Shown piece by piece: positions 33,686 to 41,774 of a DNA stretch of 48,341 nt; the first letter of the stretch is position 1, and each line of letters opens with the position of its first letter. Below the pieces are notes generated by a model, which searched no databases, was not told the origin of the DNA, and saw only the letters and a program-made list of their open reading frames with translations. Source of the DNA: Myxococcota bacterium (lineage in GTDB: Bacteria > Myxococcota_A > UBA9160 > UBA4427); assembly GCA_030748735.1 (NCBI GenBank), contig JASMLK010000110.1:1-48341 (forward strand), given 5' to 3'. Both the position numbers and the translations under genes were made by a program.

Positions 33686-33978
33686 GGGCCGGCGACCATC
33701 AGGGTCTGCGGCCGGTGTCCTCGCGCCCCGGCTGACGGGGTTGCTGCCGGGCGTCGAACCTGGGATGATCTGCCGGTAGGCGCTCTGCCGGCTCTCGAAA
33801 CCCGAGTGGGTTCGGGGTTGGTTTCCGTTGCAAGTCCTTGCTATCGAATCGCTTTTCTCTTTCGATGCCATTGGATGGCACGGGTCGAACGAATGCGGTC
33901 GCAGCACCGCGGATCGCCTGCCGTCAATCGAAACAACCGAGTTTTCTGGCCCCTTCGGCCCTCGTCTGGAGTTTCCCC
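33686..33978. other. spacer between recG and the lipoprotein gene
   Basis: No credible gene. On the minus strand, 33747-33763 can form a T-arm-like structure (CCAGG, loop TTCGACG, CCCGG, one mismatch) next to a GGCAGAGCGCC sequence like a tRNA D-arm. No acceptor stem or complete cloverleaf can be drawn. On the + strand TGCCAT-TGG-ATGGCA (33866-33880) is a small perfect hairpin. Confidence 0.4.
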
Positions 33979-34500
33979 ATGTCGCTGCGTCCGCCCGCCT
34001 TCGCTCTGGCTGCCCTTGCTCTCGTGAGCCTGTCCGCGTTTCTGGGCTGCGACGGAGACGGCGGGACACGTGACTTGTGTGTAGACGTCTGCGCGCACAT
34101 AGACGAGGAGTGTGCGGCGGACGGGTACAGCGCGTCGGTGAACTGCGAGGAGCAGTGCCGGGTCGAGCTCGAGTCTCGAGCGATCGAGAACGGCGAGGAC
34201 ACTTGTCTGGAGTGTTGTGTCAACGTCTCGCTTACCGGGAACCGCTGCGACGATTTCATCAGGGACTGCCTGGAGAATGGGAATGGTGGGAACACGGATG
34301 ACCTCTGTGTCCTGGGAGATCACATCGATGACATCGATCCTCTTGATGCGGAGGTGGAGGCCTGCCAGCGCAGACTCGGCTTCTCGATCTGCCTCGACAA
34401 CCAGGCCGAGTGCGCCAGCGAGTGCAGGGACGAGACCGACGGAGAACAGAACAACCCCTTCTCGAATCGCGATATCTCTTTCTGTCCCGCTCTCCCTTGA
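33979..34500 (+). CDS. cysteine-rich putative lipoprotein
   Basis: Unknown function. The 173-residue product has a signal peptide (residues 1-23) ending FLGC, a plausible lipobox with Cys24 as the lipidated residue. The mature part is acidic and contains 16 further cysteines in pairs and CxxxC spacings (LCVDVC, NCEEQC, TCLECC, ECASEC), suggesting several disulfides outside the cytoplasm. GGAG seven bases before ATG 33979 supports this start. Such short Cys-rich lipoproteins are common in Myxococcota-type genomes, but I recognise no named family. It converges on the MFS gene, with 26 bases between the stops. Confidence 0.75.
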   Translation: MSLRPPAFALAALALVSLSAFLGCDGDGGTRDLCVDVCAHIDEECAADGYSASVNCEEQCRVELESRAIENGEDTCLECCVNVSLTGNRCDDFIRDCLENGNGGNTDDLCVLGDHIDDIDPLDAEVEACQRRLGFSICLDNQAECASECRDETDGEQNNPFSNRDISFCPALP

Positions 34501-34526
34501 TCCCGGAAGGAACGACCAGGGCGGTT

Positions 34527-35804
34527 TCACGAGCGGCGAAGCCGGCCGGCGGATTCGAAGCCACGCAGGGGCACGATTGTCACGACCTGCAGAGCCGCCA
34601 TGAAGGCGAACAGCGCGTGATAGACCGGCAAGCCGTCTCCGCTCACGAGTAGCGCTTCGAGTATGGCCCCCGTGGCCAGTGGCGCGAGTGCGCGAAGGCC
34701 GTTGGTCACCACGTTGCAGATCACCAGCGTGCGCGCGGGGGCTTCGGCGGGGGCGAGTTCGAATAGCACCCGCGTGTCCGCCAGGCCGAAGCCGGCGTTC
34801 AGCGCGGAGAAGCCGGCGAAGAAGCAGAGCAGTACGGCGTAGTCCGCCGCGCTGCTACCGTCCACAGTGATGAGCGAAGCGAGCAGGAGCGCCATGCCGA
34901 TCGCCGTCATGCGGAAGATCGGGGTTGGCCCGATGCGGTCGGTGAGTCGGCCCATCGGGACCAGGGCCAGCAGGGCTCCTCCGTAGAGACACAGGGTCGT
35001 GACGAGGATCTGCCCGTCATCGATGCCGATTTCGCGGCGCATCATCACGATCACGAAGGGCAGGGTCGACGTGCGGATCGACGCGTTCAACGTGACGCCC
35101 GCGAGATAGCGACGCAGGCGCGGGTTGTCGCGAAGCAGCGCGACGGCTTCGCGCATGCGGATCTGGCCTTCGGTGATCTCGCTGCGTTCGGGCATGCGTG
35201 CGATCAGCGCCATACGCAGCAACCCGATCCACCAGGCGGCGATGAACAGCGGCGCGAAGTCGCCGGGGTGAGCCCGCAGCCACTGCTGTGCCGACAGGAA
35301 GTAGACGATCAGCGCCACGTGCCAGCCGCTTCGAATCAGCGAGAAGAAGTGGCCGATGCGGTCGGGCTCGATGTAGTTGCGGAGCATCGGAAACCACACG
35401 GTGTTGCCGAAGTTGAGCCCGGCCGCGATCGCCGCAAAGGCGATGAGCACGACGAGCCGCACCGTCCCTTCGCCCTGCAGCATGATCAGCGGATCCAGGA
35501 ACAGCAGGGGGAGACCACCGAGCAGCGCCCCCACTTGACCGAGCAGCAGGATCGTGCGTTTCTTGACGCGCGCGATCAGCCGCATCGTGGGGAGTTGCAG
35601 AACCTGCAAGCCCGGCAGGAAGGCACCCTGCAGACCGATCTGGAATTCGCTCGCACCGAGGGCCACCAGCAGCAGGGTCGGCAGGTGTTCGGTGTTCACC
35701 ACCCAGAACGTCATGCCCGCCGGGTGACTCGAGATCGCAAGCCGGCGCCCGCGCGCGCGAGTCGCTTCGTCGAGGGGCGGGGCGGTGTCGACTGTCTGGG
35801 GCAT
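34527..35804 (-). CDS. MFS transporter
   Basis: Integral membrane transporter of unknown substrate. The 425-residue product has about 12 hydrophobic segments and the major-facilitator loop motif in its second half (MGRLTDRIGPTPIFR), while in the first half the corresponding loop reads RLIARVKKRTIL. The ATG at 35804 gives MPQTVDTAPPLDEATRARG and is the most natural start, although the frame remains open upstream. It is transcribed alone, away from leuA, with a structured region just upstream. I cannot name a substrate. Confidence 0.85.
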   Translation of the reverse strand: MPQTVDTAPPLDEATRARGRRLAISSHPAGMTFWVVNTEHLPTLLLVALGASEFQIGLQGAFLPGLQVLQLPTMRLIARVKKRTILLLGQVGALLGGLPLLFLDPLIMLQGEGTVRLVVLIAFAAIAAGLNFGNTVWFPMLRNYIEPDRIGHFFSLIRSGWHVALIVYFLSAQQWLRAHPGDFAPLFIAAWWIGLLRMALIARMPERSEITEGQIRMREAVALLRDNPRLRRYLAGVTLNASIRTSTLPFVIVMMRREIGIDDGQILVTTLCLYGGALLALVPMGRLTDRIGPTPIFRMTAIGMALLLASLITVDGSSAADYAVLLCFFAGFSALNAGFGLADTRVLFELAPAEAPARTLVICNVVTNGLRALAPLATGAILEALLVSGDGLPVYHALFAFMAALQVVTIVPLRGFESAGRLRRS

Positions 35805-35825
35805 CGGGCCAGGGCTTTCCGGTCG

Positions 35826-35930
35826 GCTGCGAGAAGGTCGGGTGCGAGACCCGAATCCTCGGGCGATTCCCACACACCCGGTCGGGTGCGCCTTCGCTGC
35901 GAGAAACCCCGGTAGGTATGGGGAATCGCC
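35826..35930 (-). promoter_or_regulatory. structured upstream region of the MFS gene
   Basis: GGCGATTCCC (35862-35871) and GGGAATCGCC (35921-35930) are a perfect ten-base inverted repeat enclosing a smaller hairpin (ACCC/GGGT, 35876-35887). Two direct repeats, GCTGCGAGAA (35826-35835 and 35896-35905) and GGTCGGGTGCG (35836-35846 and 35880-35890), occur in opposite order around it. A minus-strand TTGACG (35936-35941) with TACCTA 17 bases on would place one arm between -35 and -10. It could be an operator pair or an RNA element; I recognise no riboswitch class. Confidence 0.45.
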
Positions 35931-36154
35931 TTTCCCGTCAAGCTCCTCGCAGGCGGGCGGCGAGCGGTGACCGTGGCTTCTTTGCAGACTTCGCTGGGGA
36001 AGAGTCGCGATCCGGAAAAGCGTCGTCAGGACGGGGTGTTGTCCGGGGAAATCCCGCTGAGCCGGCAGCCGCGAAGTGCGCGGTCTGCACGCGCTGGTTG
36101 GCCGAGTGTTCAAGTTGACTGGCGCCCGCGTCGAAGGTCCGGGGCAGGCCGTGC

Positions 36155-36183
36155 TTGACGGTCGAAGTGCGATCCCGTAAACA
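36155..36183 (+). promoter_or_regulatory. candidate promoter of the leuA leader
   Basis: TTGACG (36155-36160) and TAAACA (36178-36183) are spaced by 17 bases. The -35 match is good and the -10 match weak (three of six). Initiation near 36190 would leave almost no untranslated leader before the leader peptide at 36193, so a promoter further upstream is also possible. Confidence 0.35.
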
Positions 36184-36192
36184 GGCGCAATC

Positions 36193-36285
36193 ATGTCGGA
36201 CGTGGTGCGAACCCAGAGCCTGCTCTTACCGAGCCTTTTACCGCTACTTGCTTCAAGCCAGCGGGAGGAGGTTTCGTTCGCCTGA
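36193..36285 (+). CDS. leuL: leuA leader peptide (leucine attenuator)
   Basis: A 30-codon frame, ATG 36193 to TGA 36283-36285, whose middle reads SLLLPSLLPLLA. Seven of eleven consecutive codons (36220-36249, with Pro and Ser between) are Leu, written CTG, CTC, TTA, CTT, TTA, CTA, CTT. TTA, CTA and CTT are rare in this GC-rich genome, which uses CTC and CTG in its highly expressed genes. An AGG seven bases upstream is a modest ribosome binding site. The frame overlaps the 5' arm of the antiterminator (36261-36276), the arrangement required for ribosome-mediated attenuation of leuA. It was identified by reading the sequence; the product itself needs no function. Confidence 0.85.
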   Translation: MSDVVRTQSLLLPSLLPLLASSQREEVSFA

Positions 36286-36464
36286 TTCCAAGCGCTCGCT
36301 GATGCCGGACCCGAAAGGTCATAACGATCGAATGTGATCGAGTGACCACGGTCCAAAGGGTCCAAAGGGTCCAACAGGACGCAACAGGACGCATCAGCCA
36401 GAACCCGAGCGCAGAAACAGCCAAGACGATCACCGCGAGTTTCGACCCCGAAACCCTCTCCCGC
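36261..36464 (+). promoter_or_regulatory. leuA antiterminator pairing
   Basis: Bases 36261-36276 (GCGGGAGGAGGTTTCG) can pair with 36449-36464 (CGAAACCCTCTCCCGC): 15 of 16 positions pair, counting one G-U, with one C-A mismatch. The second segment is the 5' arm of the terminator, so the two structures exclude each other. The first segment starts 12 bases after the last Leu codon and ends seven bases before the leader stop. A ribosome stalled at Leu leaves it free; one reaching the stop covers it. Confidence 0.8.
36351..36397 (+). repeat. short tandem repeats in the leuA leader
   Basis: Two copies of GTCCAAAGG (36351-36359, 36360-36368) and a variant GTCCAACAG (36369-36377) are followed by GACGCAACAG and GACGCATCAG (36378-36397). 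They lie in the long loop between the antiterminator arms and may have expanded by slippage. Confidence 0.75.
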
Positions 36465-36493
36465 CGAATCGGCCGGAGAGGGTTTCGCGTTTT
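36449..36493 (+). terminator. leuA attenuator terminator
   Basis: CGAAACCCTCTCC (36449-36461) pairs perfectly with GGAGAGGGTTTCG (36475-36487), extended inward by three pairs past a C-C mismatch, with loop GAATC. TTTT follows at 36490-36493. No + strand gene lies upstream that it could terminate other than the leader peptide, so it is best read as the attenuator of leuA. Confidence 0.85.
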
Positions 36494-36570
36494 CGGGCCC
36501 GGCGGCGCGCAGACGCAGCCGCAGAACTCATGCCCCGAAAGCCCGCTCCGGCAGCTCGACCAGAACCACC

Positions 36571-36592
36571 CTGCATCCCAGCCGGGATGCAG
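36571..36592 (+). promoter_or_regulatory. perfect hairpin upstream of leuA
   Basis: CTGCATCCC (36571-36579) and GGGATGCAG (36584-36592) form a nine-base stem with an AGCC loop, 58 bases before the leuA start. It has no T-run and does not cover the ribosome binding site. It could stabilise the read-through mRNA or be an operator. Confidence 0.45.
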
Positions 36593-36650
36593 ACCGCAAA
36601 TACGAACCCGATCGAAGTCGCATCGAAGCATCGAATGCCAGGAGCACACC

Positions 36651-38450
36651 ATGCAACCAAACACCAATGCGCCGTCACCATCGCGAGCCCCGCGGAGCGA
36701 CCGAAAGGCCGCGGACGTCGTATCCGCTCACCAGCACTACCGACCCTTTCCGCGGCTGGCGCTCCAGGACCGCCAGTGGCCCGACCGCGCGATCGAACGC
36801 GCACCGCGTTGGTGCAGTGTCGACCTGCGCGACGGCAACCAGGCGTTGGTCGAACCCATGGGCCGCGTGCGCAAGCTCCGCATGTACGAAGGCCTGGTGC
36901 AGATGGGCTTCAAGGAAATCGAAGTGGGGTTCCCCGCCGCGAGCGAGACCGAGTACGACTTCGTGCGGGAAATCATCGAGCAGGATCGCATCCCCGAAGA
37001 CGTCACGATCCAGGTTCTCACACAGGCCCGCCAGGACCTGATCGATCGAACCATGGAGGCGATCCGGGGTGCACGCCGGGCCATCGTGCACGTCTACAAC
37101 TCGACCTCGACCCTGCAGCGAAAGGTGGTCTTCCGCCTCGATGAAGACGCGATCATCGACATCGCGGTGCGCGGGGTTCGCCGCGTGAAGGAATTGGCGG
37201 CCACCCTCGAGGGCACGGACATCACCCTCGAGTACTCGCCCGAAAGCTACACGGGGACCGAACCCGAGTTCGCGGTGGCGATCTGCGAAGCCGTGCTCGA
37301 CGAATGGGGCGCGACCGCGGAACGCCCCGTGATCTTGAACCTGCCGTCGACGGTCGAGATGTCGACTCCCAACGTCTACGCGGACCAGATCGAGTTCTTC
37401 TGCCGCGGCTTGCGGGAGCGCGAGCGTGCGATCGTGAGTGTGCACCCGCACAACGATCGAGGCTGTGGAGTCGCGGCGGCCGAGCTGGCCTTGATGGCGG
37501 GTGCCGAACGTGTCGAAGGTACGCTCTTCGGTAACGGAGAGCGCACGGGCAATGTCTGTGTGGTGACCCTGGCGCTCAACATGATGACCCAGGGCATCGA
37601 CCCGCGGCTCGACTTCAGCGACATCGAACGCGTAAAGCAACTCGCTGAAGAGAACACGCGCCTGCCCGTACATCCGCGCCATCCCTACGCGGGCGAGTTG
37701 GTCTTCACGGCGTTCTCGGGTTCGCACCAGGACGCGATCAACAAGGGGCTCGCGGCGCAGCGCGCTTCGGCGTCCGAGGTCTGGGAGGTTCCCTACCTGC
37801 CGATCGATCCCCACGATGTCGGACGCGACTACGAAGCCGTGATTCGCATCAACAGCCAGTCGGGCAAGGGCGGGGTCGCCTACGTGATGGAGAACGATCA
37901 CGGGTTCGCTTTGCCGCGTTATTTCCAGGTGGAGTTCAGCCGCGCGGTGCAGGCGGTGGCGAACGAGACCGGCGAGGAACTCAGCTCCCGGCAGATTCGC
38001 GAGATCTTCGATCGCGAGTTCCTGGAACACAGCGGGGCGGTTTCGATCGCGGACTTTTCGTGGGGGCGATCAGCCGCCGATGCCGACGGGTGTCACGTCG
38101 ATGCCCAACTTGCGTGTGGCGACGGGCGCTTCGCGGTGTCGGGCGCCGGGGGTGGCCCCGTGCACGCATTCGTCGAGGGGTTGAGCCGCGCCTGCGGTAT
38201 CGAACTCGAGGTGCGCGACTACAACGAACATGCACTCGGCGGGGGGGCTGACGCGCCGGCGGTGGCCTACGTGGAACTCGCGCGGGTGGGGAGCGCAATG
38301 GCCGAGTCGCGCTGTGGCGTGGCGGTCGACGAGAGCATCGTGGCCGCACCGGTGCGCGCGATCGTCGTGGCCTTCAACCGACTGCTCGCGAGTGGCTTGC
38401 TCCCGGAGTCGACGATCGCGGATTACTCGGCGGCCGCCAATTCGAGGTAG
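36651..38450 (+). CDS. leuA: 2-isopropylmalate synthase
   Basis: First committed step of leucine synthesis: condenses acetyl-CoA with 2-ketoisovalerate. The 599-residue product is of the longer type found in actinobacteria and some proteobacteria. It has the metal/catalytic motif SVDLRDGNQAL (56-66), SVHPHNDRGCGVAAAELAL and GNGERTGN, and a C-terminal regulatory domain (from about residue 450) ending ESTIADYSAAANSR. The ATG at 36651 has AGGAG six bases upstream; longer upstream translation is not family-like and crosses the attenuator. No other leu gene is nearby. Its 3' end overlaps the convergent GH2 gene by 28 bases. Confidence 0.97.
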   Translation: MQPNTNAPSPSRAPRSDRKAADVVSAHQHYRPFPRLALQDRQWPDRAIERAPRWCSVDLRDGNQALVEPMGRVRKLRMYEGLVQMGFKEIEVGFPAASETEYDFVREIIEQDRIPEDVTIQVLTQARQDLIDRTMEAIRGARRAIVHVYNSTSTLQRKVVFRLDEDAIIDIAVRGVRRVKELAATLEGTDITLEYSPESYTGTEPEFAVAICEAVLDEWGATAERPVILNLPSTVEMSTPNVYADQIEFFCRGLRERERAIVSVHPHNDRGCGVAAAELALMAGAERVEGTLFGNGERTGNVCVVTLALNMMTQGIDPRLDFSDIERVKQLAEENTRLPVHPRHPYAGELVFTAFSGSHQDAINKGLAAQRASASEVWEVPYLPIDPHDVGRDYEAVIRINSQSGKGGVAYVMENDHGFALPRYFQVEFSRAVQAVANETGEELSSRQIREIFDREFLEHSGAVSIADFSWGRSAADADGCHVDAQLACGDGRFAVSGAGGGPVHAFVEGLSRACGIELEVRDYNEHALGGGADAPAVAYVELARVGSAMAESRCGVAVDESIVAAPVRAIVVAFNRLLASGLLPESTIADYSAAANSR

Positions 38451-40411
38451 TGATCACGCAGCACGTTGAAGGCCAGTTTGCGTTCGCCGGTCTCGGAGAC
38501 CAGCCCCTTCCGGTTCCAGAAGTCCTGCACGCCCTGGTACATGCGCAGGGGGGCGCGGAAGTCCTTGAGGATCCACGGGCTGATGCCGCGCACGGTCTCC
38601 TGGTCCGACAACATCGAGAGTTGGCGTTCGTAGACTTCGGCCTGGTAGTCCTCGCTGAACATGCGCATCTCACCGGGTGCGGCGCGCAGGCCGGCTTTGG
38701 CACCGGCCCCGAGTTCCGAAATGACGAGCGGTTTGCCGAGCTTCGTTTCGAAGCGGATGCGATCCATGTTGTCGAGCATGACTTGTCGTGCGTACTCGCT
38801 GGATAGCGGCGTGACGAGCGCGAGGGCACCCGTGTAGTACCAGCCGAAGTATTGATTCACCGCGGGAACGTCGACGATGGCTTCGAGCCCATCGTCGATG
38901 CGAAAGATCCATTCGTCACGCACGAAGCCCAGGGTTGCGGGCAGGTAGTAGTCGAGCAGGAAGGGTTGCAGGACCTCCACGCCCGTGAGCAGGGCGGCCG
39001 TGAGCAGGCGGCTCGGGTCGAGCTCGCGCACGTGCGCGGCGAGGTCGGTGAAGAACCCGTCGCGCGCCTCGCTGGCCGGGGTTTCGTTGCCGAGGCTCCA
39101 CATCACGACCGAAGCGCGGTTGCGGTCGCGTTCGATCAGTTCGCCGAACATGGTCTTGGCGAGCGCGAGTACGTCTTCCCGGGCGAAGTCGACGGCCCAG
39201 TAGACGGGTAGTTCGGCCCAGACGAGCAGCCCGAGCCGGTCGGCGATGCGCGCCATCGCGTCGGGGTGGGGATAGTGGGCGAGGCGGACGAAGTTGCAGC
39301 CGAGTTCCTTGGCGAGGGTGAGCGTGGCTTCGGCCTGGGCGACGCTGTGGGCGCGACCGCCACCGTCGAGTGATTCGTCGTGGATCGAGATGCCGCGCAG
39401 GTAGACGGGCTGGCCGTTCAAGAGAATTTCGCTTCCCCGGGTCGCGATGGTGCGGAAGCCGATCGCGTCTTCGATGCGATGGTTCCCCGTTGAAACCGCG
39501 ACGCTGTACAGGCGGGGGTTCTTCGGTGACCAACGCTCGGGCGTGACGTCGAAGCGAAATACCGCACGACCGTTGGCGTCGGTTTCGCTTTCGACGTCGA
39601 CGCCGAGTTCGGGGATCTCGACCGCAACGCGCGCGGGGCGCTGGCTGCCGGCGACTTCGACGAACCCAACGACTTCGTCGCCGGGTTCGCCCTCCAACCG
39701 CAACTCCCATCGGCTCACGTGGGTTTCAGGTACGCGAACGAGCAGGACTTCGCGCGTCAGTCCGCCGTAGTTGTGCCAGTCGGTGATCGGCGTCGGGATG
39801 TCCTGCGCGTCGCGGCGGTTGTCCACCTTGACGACCAGCACATTCTCCCCGGTGACGAGGCCTTCCGTGACGTCGAAGTTGAACGGCGTGAACCCACCCT
39901 CGTGCTTGCCGACGAGTTTGCCGTTCAGGTAGATCGAAGCGTGGTAGTTGGCGGCGCCGAAGTACAAGTAGCTGCGTTCGCCGCCCGCGGGCTCGAAGTC
40001 GAAGGTCTGCTTGTACCAGACGACACCCTGATAGAAGTGCAGGCGCGGATCCTGGGTGTTCCAGTCCCCCGGCACCTCGAGCGTCATTCCGTTTTCGAAG
40101 CTGAATTCGGCGAGATCAGCGGGGTGTTGCGGTTCGCTCGCCATCGGCACCATGCCGCCGAGTTCGCCTCGGTCGTATGCATCGATCACGGCTTTCCAGG
40201 TTCCCGAAAGATCCTGGTGGGGTGCCGAGCGTGGGTCGGGCAGGAGAGGGTCGGGTGCGCGGTCGGCGTTTTCGGCCGCCGAACGTAGATGGTCGACGGT
40301 CTCCTTCGCCTGCTCGGGCCAATCGCCAAACCACAAGTAGAGCGTGAGGGCGAGACTGGCCGTGCCGACGACGAACAACACGACACTCAACCCGGCGAAC
40401 CATCGAAGCAT
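38423..40411 (-). CDS. membrane-anchored beta-glucuronidase-like GH2 enzyme
   Basis: Glycoside hydrolase family 2, likely releasing glucuronic acid from glucuronides. The 662-residue protein has an N-terminal membrane anchor (residues 6-28), a jelly-roll sugar-binding domain (about 65-230), an immunoglobulin-like domain (about 232-325) and a TIM barrel. The acid/base is Glu443 in WSLGNE and the nucleophile Glu566 in ISELG. NQYFGWYY (519-526) and Asn633-Arg-Lys635-Gly correspond to the FGWY and NxK motifs by which beta-glucuronidases recognise the uronate carboxylate. The anchor places the enzyme at the periplasmic face. It lies 82 bases downstream of dctM on the same strand, possibly in one operon. 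Confidence 0.85.
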   Translation of the reverse strand: MLRWFAGLSVVLFVVGTASLALTLYLWFGDWPEQAKETVDHLRSAAENADRAPDPLLPDPRSAPHQDLSGTWKAVIDAYDRGELGGMVPMASEPQHPADLAEFSFENGMTLEVPGDWNTQDPRLHFYQGVVWYKQTFDFEPAGGERSYLYFGAANYHASIYLNGKLVGKHEGGFTPFNFDVTEGLVTGENVLVVKVDNRRDAQDIPTPITDWHNYGGLTREVLLVRVPETHVSRWELRLEGEPGDEVVGFVEVAGSQRPARVAVEIPELGVDVESETDANGRAVFRFDVTPERWSPKNPRLYSVAVSTGNHRIEDAIGFRTIATRGSEILLNGQPVYLRGISIHDESLDGGGRAHSVAQAEATLTLAKELGCNFVRLAHYPHPDAMARIADRLGLLVWAELPVYWAVDFAREDVLALAKTMFGELIERDRNRASVVMWSLGNETPASEARDGFFTDLAAHVRELDPSRLLTAALLTGVEVLQPFLLDYYLPATLGFVRDEWIFRIDDGLEAIVDVPAVNQYFGWYYTGALALVTPLSSEYARQVMLDNMDRIRFETKLGKPLVISELGAGAKAGLRAAPGEMRMFSEDYQAEVYERQLSMLSDQETVRGISPWILKDFRAPLRMYQGVQDFWNRKGLVSETGERKLAFNVLRDHYLELAAAE

Positions 40412-40493
40412 GCGAACCTCCTGGTCTATTCGCGCCGCAAGGGCGCCGCGCAGTGTAGAACCACGCGCCGCTGCCGAAAGGGGCAGAAGACGG

Positions 40494-41774
40494 TCAGGGC
40501 ATCAGGTCGAACCAACGCGGAAGGAAGAGCGACAACTCCGGCCACGCAGCGACCGCGAAGAGCGCCCCGATCATGGCCGCGTAACGCGGGAGCAGGGGGC
40601 GAATCACTTCGTGCAGCGGTGCGCCCGCCACGCCAGAGCCGATGAAGAGCACCGTACCGACCGGCGGGGTGCATAGGCCGATGCACAGGTTCATCACCAT
40701 CACGATGCCGAAGTGGACCGGATCGATGCCGAGTTCGATGGCTGCGGGGAGGAGGATCGGCGTGAAGATCAAGACTGCGGGCGTCATGTCCATGAACGTT
40801 CCCACCGCGAGAAGCAGCAGATTCATCAGCAGGAGAAGGAGCCAGGGGCTCTCTGCGAAACGGAGCAGCGCTTCTGCGACATCCTGGGGGAGCCGCGCGT
40901 AGGCCAGCACCCAGGACAGGGCGATCGATGTGCCGATCAACAACATCACGGTTCCGGTCGCGGCCGCGCTGTCGCGCAGGACCTGCGGCACGTCGCGTAG
41001 GTCCAGTTCGCGCTGGGCGAGCCCGACCGCGAAGGCCATGACGACCGCGATCCCCGACGCCTCGGTTGCCGTGAATGCACCGCCCACGATGCCACCGATG
41101 ACGACGACGGGAATCGTGAGGCCGGGCAACGCATCGCGCAACGCTGGCCATAGTGGCGGGTGCGCGACGGCGTCCAGGGCGGCGTGTAGATCCCGGCCAA
41201 GCCACGCACTCGTGACCATCAAAGAGAGACCCAGCAGCAAGCCGGGCAGGTAGCCCGCAACGAAGAGCGCCGCGATCGATACCCCTCCGCTCGCGAGGGA
41301 ATAGACGATCAAGATGTTGCTCGGTGGGATCACCAGCCCCGTGGTCGCGGCCGTGATGTTGATCGCCGCTCGCGTCCCGGGTTCGTAACCCTCCTCGCGC
41401 ATGCGCGGGTCCATCACGCCACCTACGCCCGAGGCGGCCGCAATGGCCGAACCCGAGATCGCGCCGAAGAGCATCGAGGCCACGACGTGGACCTGCGCGA
41501 GCCCCATCCCCAGGCCTTGTGCCAATGCGATCAGCCGGCGCGCAATGCCGCCGCGATTCATCAGATCTCCGGCGAGGATGAAGAGTGGAATGGCGAGCAG
41601 GGTAAACGAGTCGAGGCCCGTTGCGATGCGCTGGGCGACGGTCGTGGTCGTTGCCGCGAAGGGAATCGACATCCACATGGCCAGCGTCGTCGCCAACCCG
41701 ATCGCAAACGCCACCGGGACGCGGAGCAGGGCGATGAGCGCGAACGCCGCGAGGAGGAACAGGCCTTCAGTCAC
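40494..41774 (-). CDS. dctM: TRAP transporter large permease DctM
   Basis: Large membrane subunit of a tripartite ATP-independent periplasmic transporter, driven by ion gradients. The 426-residue product is typical in length, with about 12 hydrophobic segments and the motifs PLFILAGDLMNRGGIARRL, GAISGSAIAAASGVGGVMDP and LLLAVGTFMDMTPAVLIFTPILLP. The start is a GTG at 41774 that overlaps dctQ by eight bases. TRAP systems of this type carry C4-dicarboxylates, sugar acids and other carboxylates. Confidence 0.95.
   Translation of the reverse strand: MTEGLFLLAAFALIALLRVPVAFAIGLATTLAMWMSIPFAATTTTVAQRIATGLDSFTLLAIPLFILAGDLMNRGGIARRLIALAQGLGMGLAQVHVVASMLFGAISGSAIAAASGVGGVMDPRMREEGYEPGTRAAINITAATTGLVIPPSNILIVYSLASGGVSIAALFVAGYLPGLLLGLSLMVTSAWLGRDLHAALDAVAHPPLWPALRDALPGLTIPVVVIGGIVGGAFTATEASGIAVVMAFAVGLAQRELDLRDVPQVLRDSAAATGTVMLLIGTSIALSWVLAYARLPQDVAEALLRFAESPWLLLLLMNLLLLAVGTFMDMTPAVLIFTPILLPAAIELGIDPVHFGIVMVMNLCIGLCTPPVGTVLFIGSGVAGAPLHEVIRPLLPRYAAMIGALFAVAAWPELSLFLPRWFDLMP

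Noticed and set aside
35826-35930. Known riboswitch class upstream of the MFS gene
   Set aside because: I compared it from memory with TPP, SAM, SAH, cobalamin, fluoride, guanidine and ZTP consensus cores and found no match.
36193-36650. T-box riboswitch as the leuA regulator
   Set aside because: T-boxes control leuA in some deltaproteobacteria, but the conserved AGGGUGGNACCGCG antiterminator bulge is not present. The Leu-rich leader peptide explains the region better.
36342-36650. Longer N-terminus for LeuA from 36342
   Set aside because: The extension crosses the terminator hairpin and tandem repeats and is not like the family; ATG 36651 has a proper ribosome binding site.
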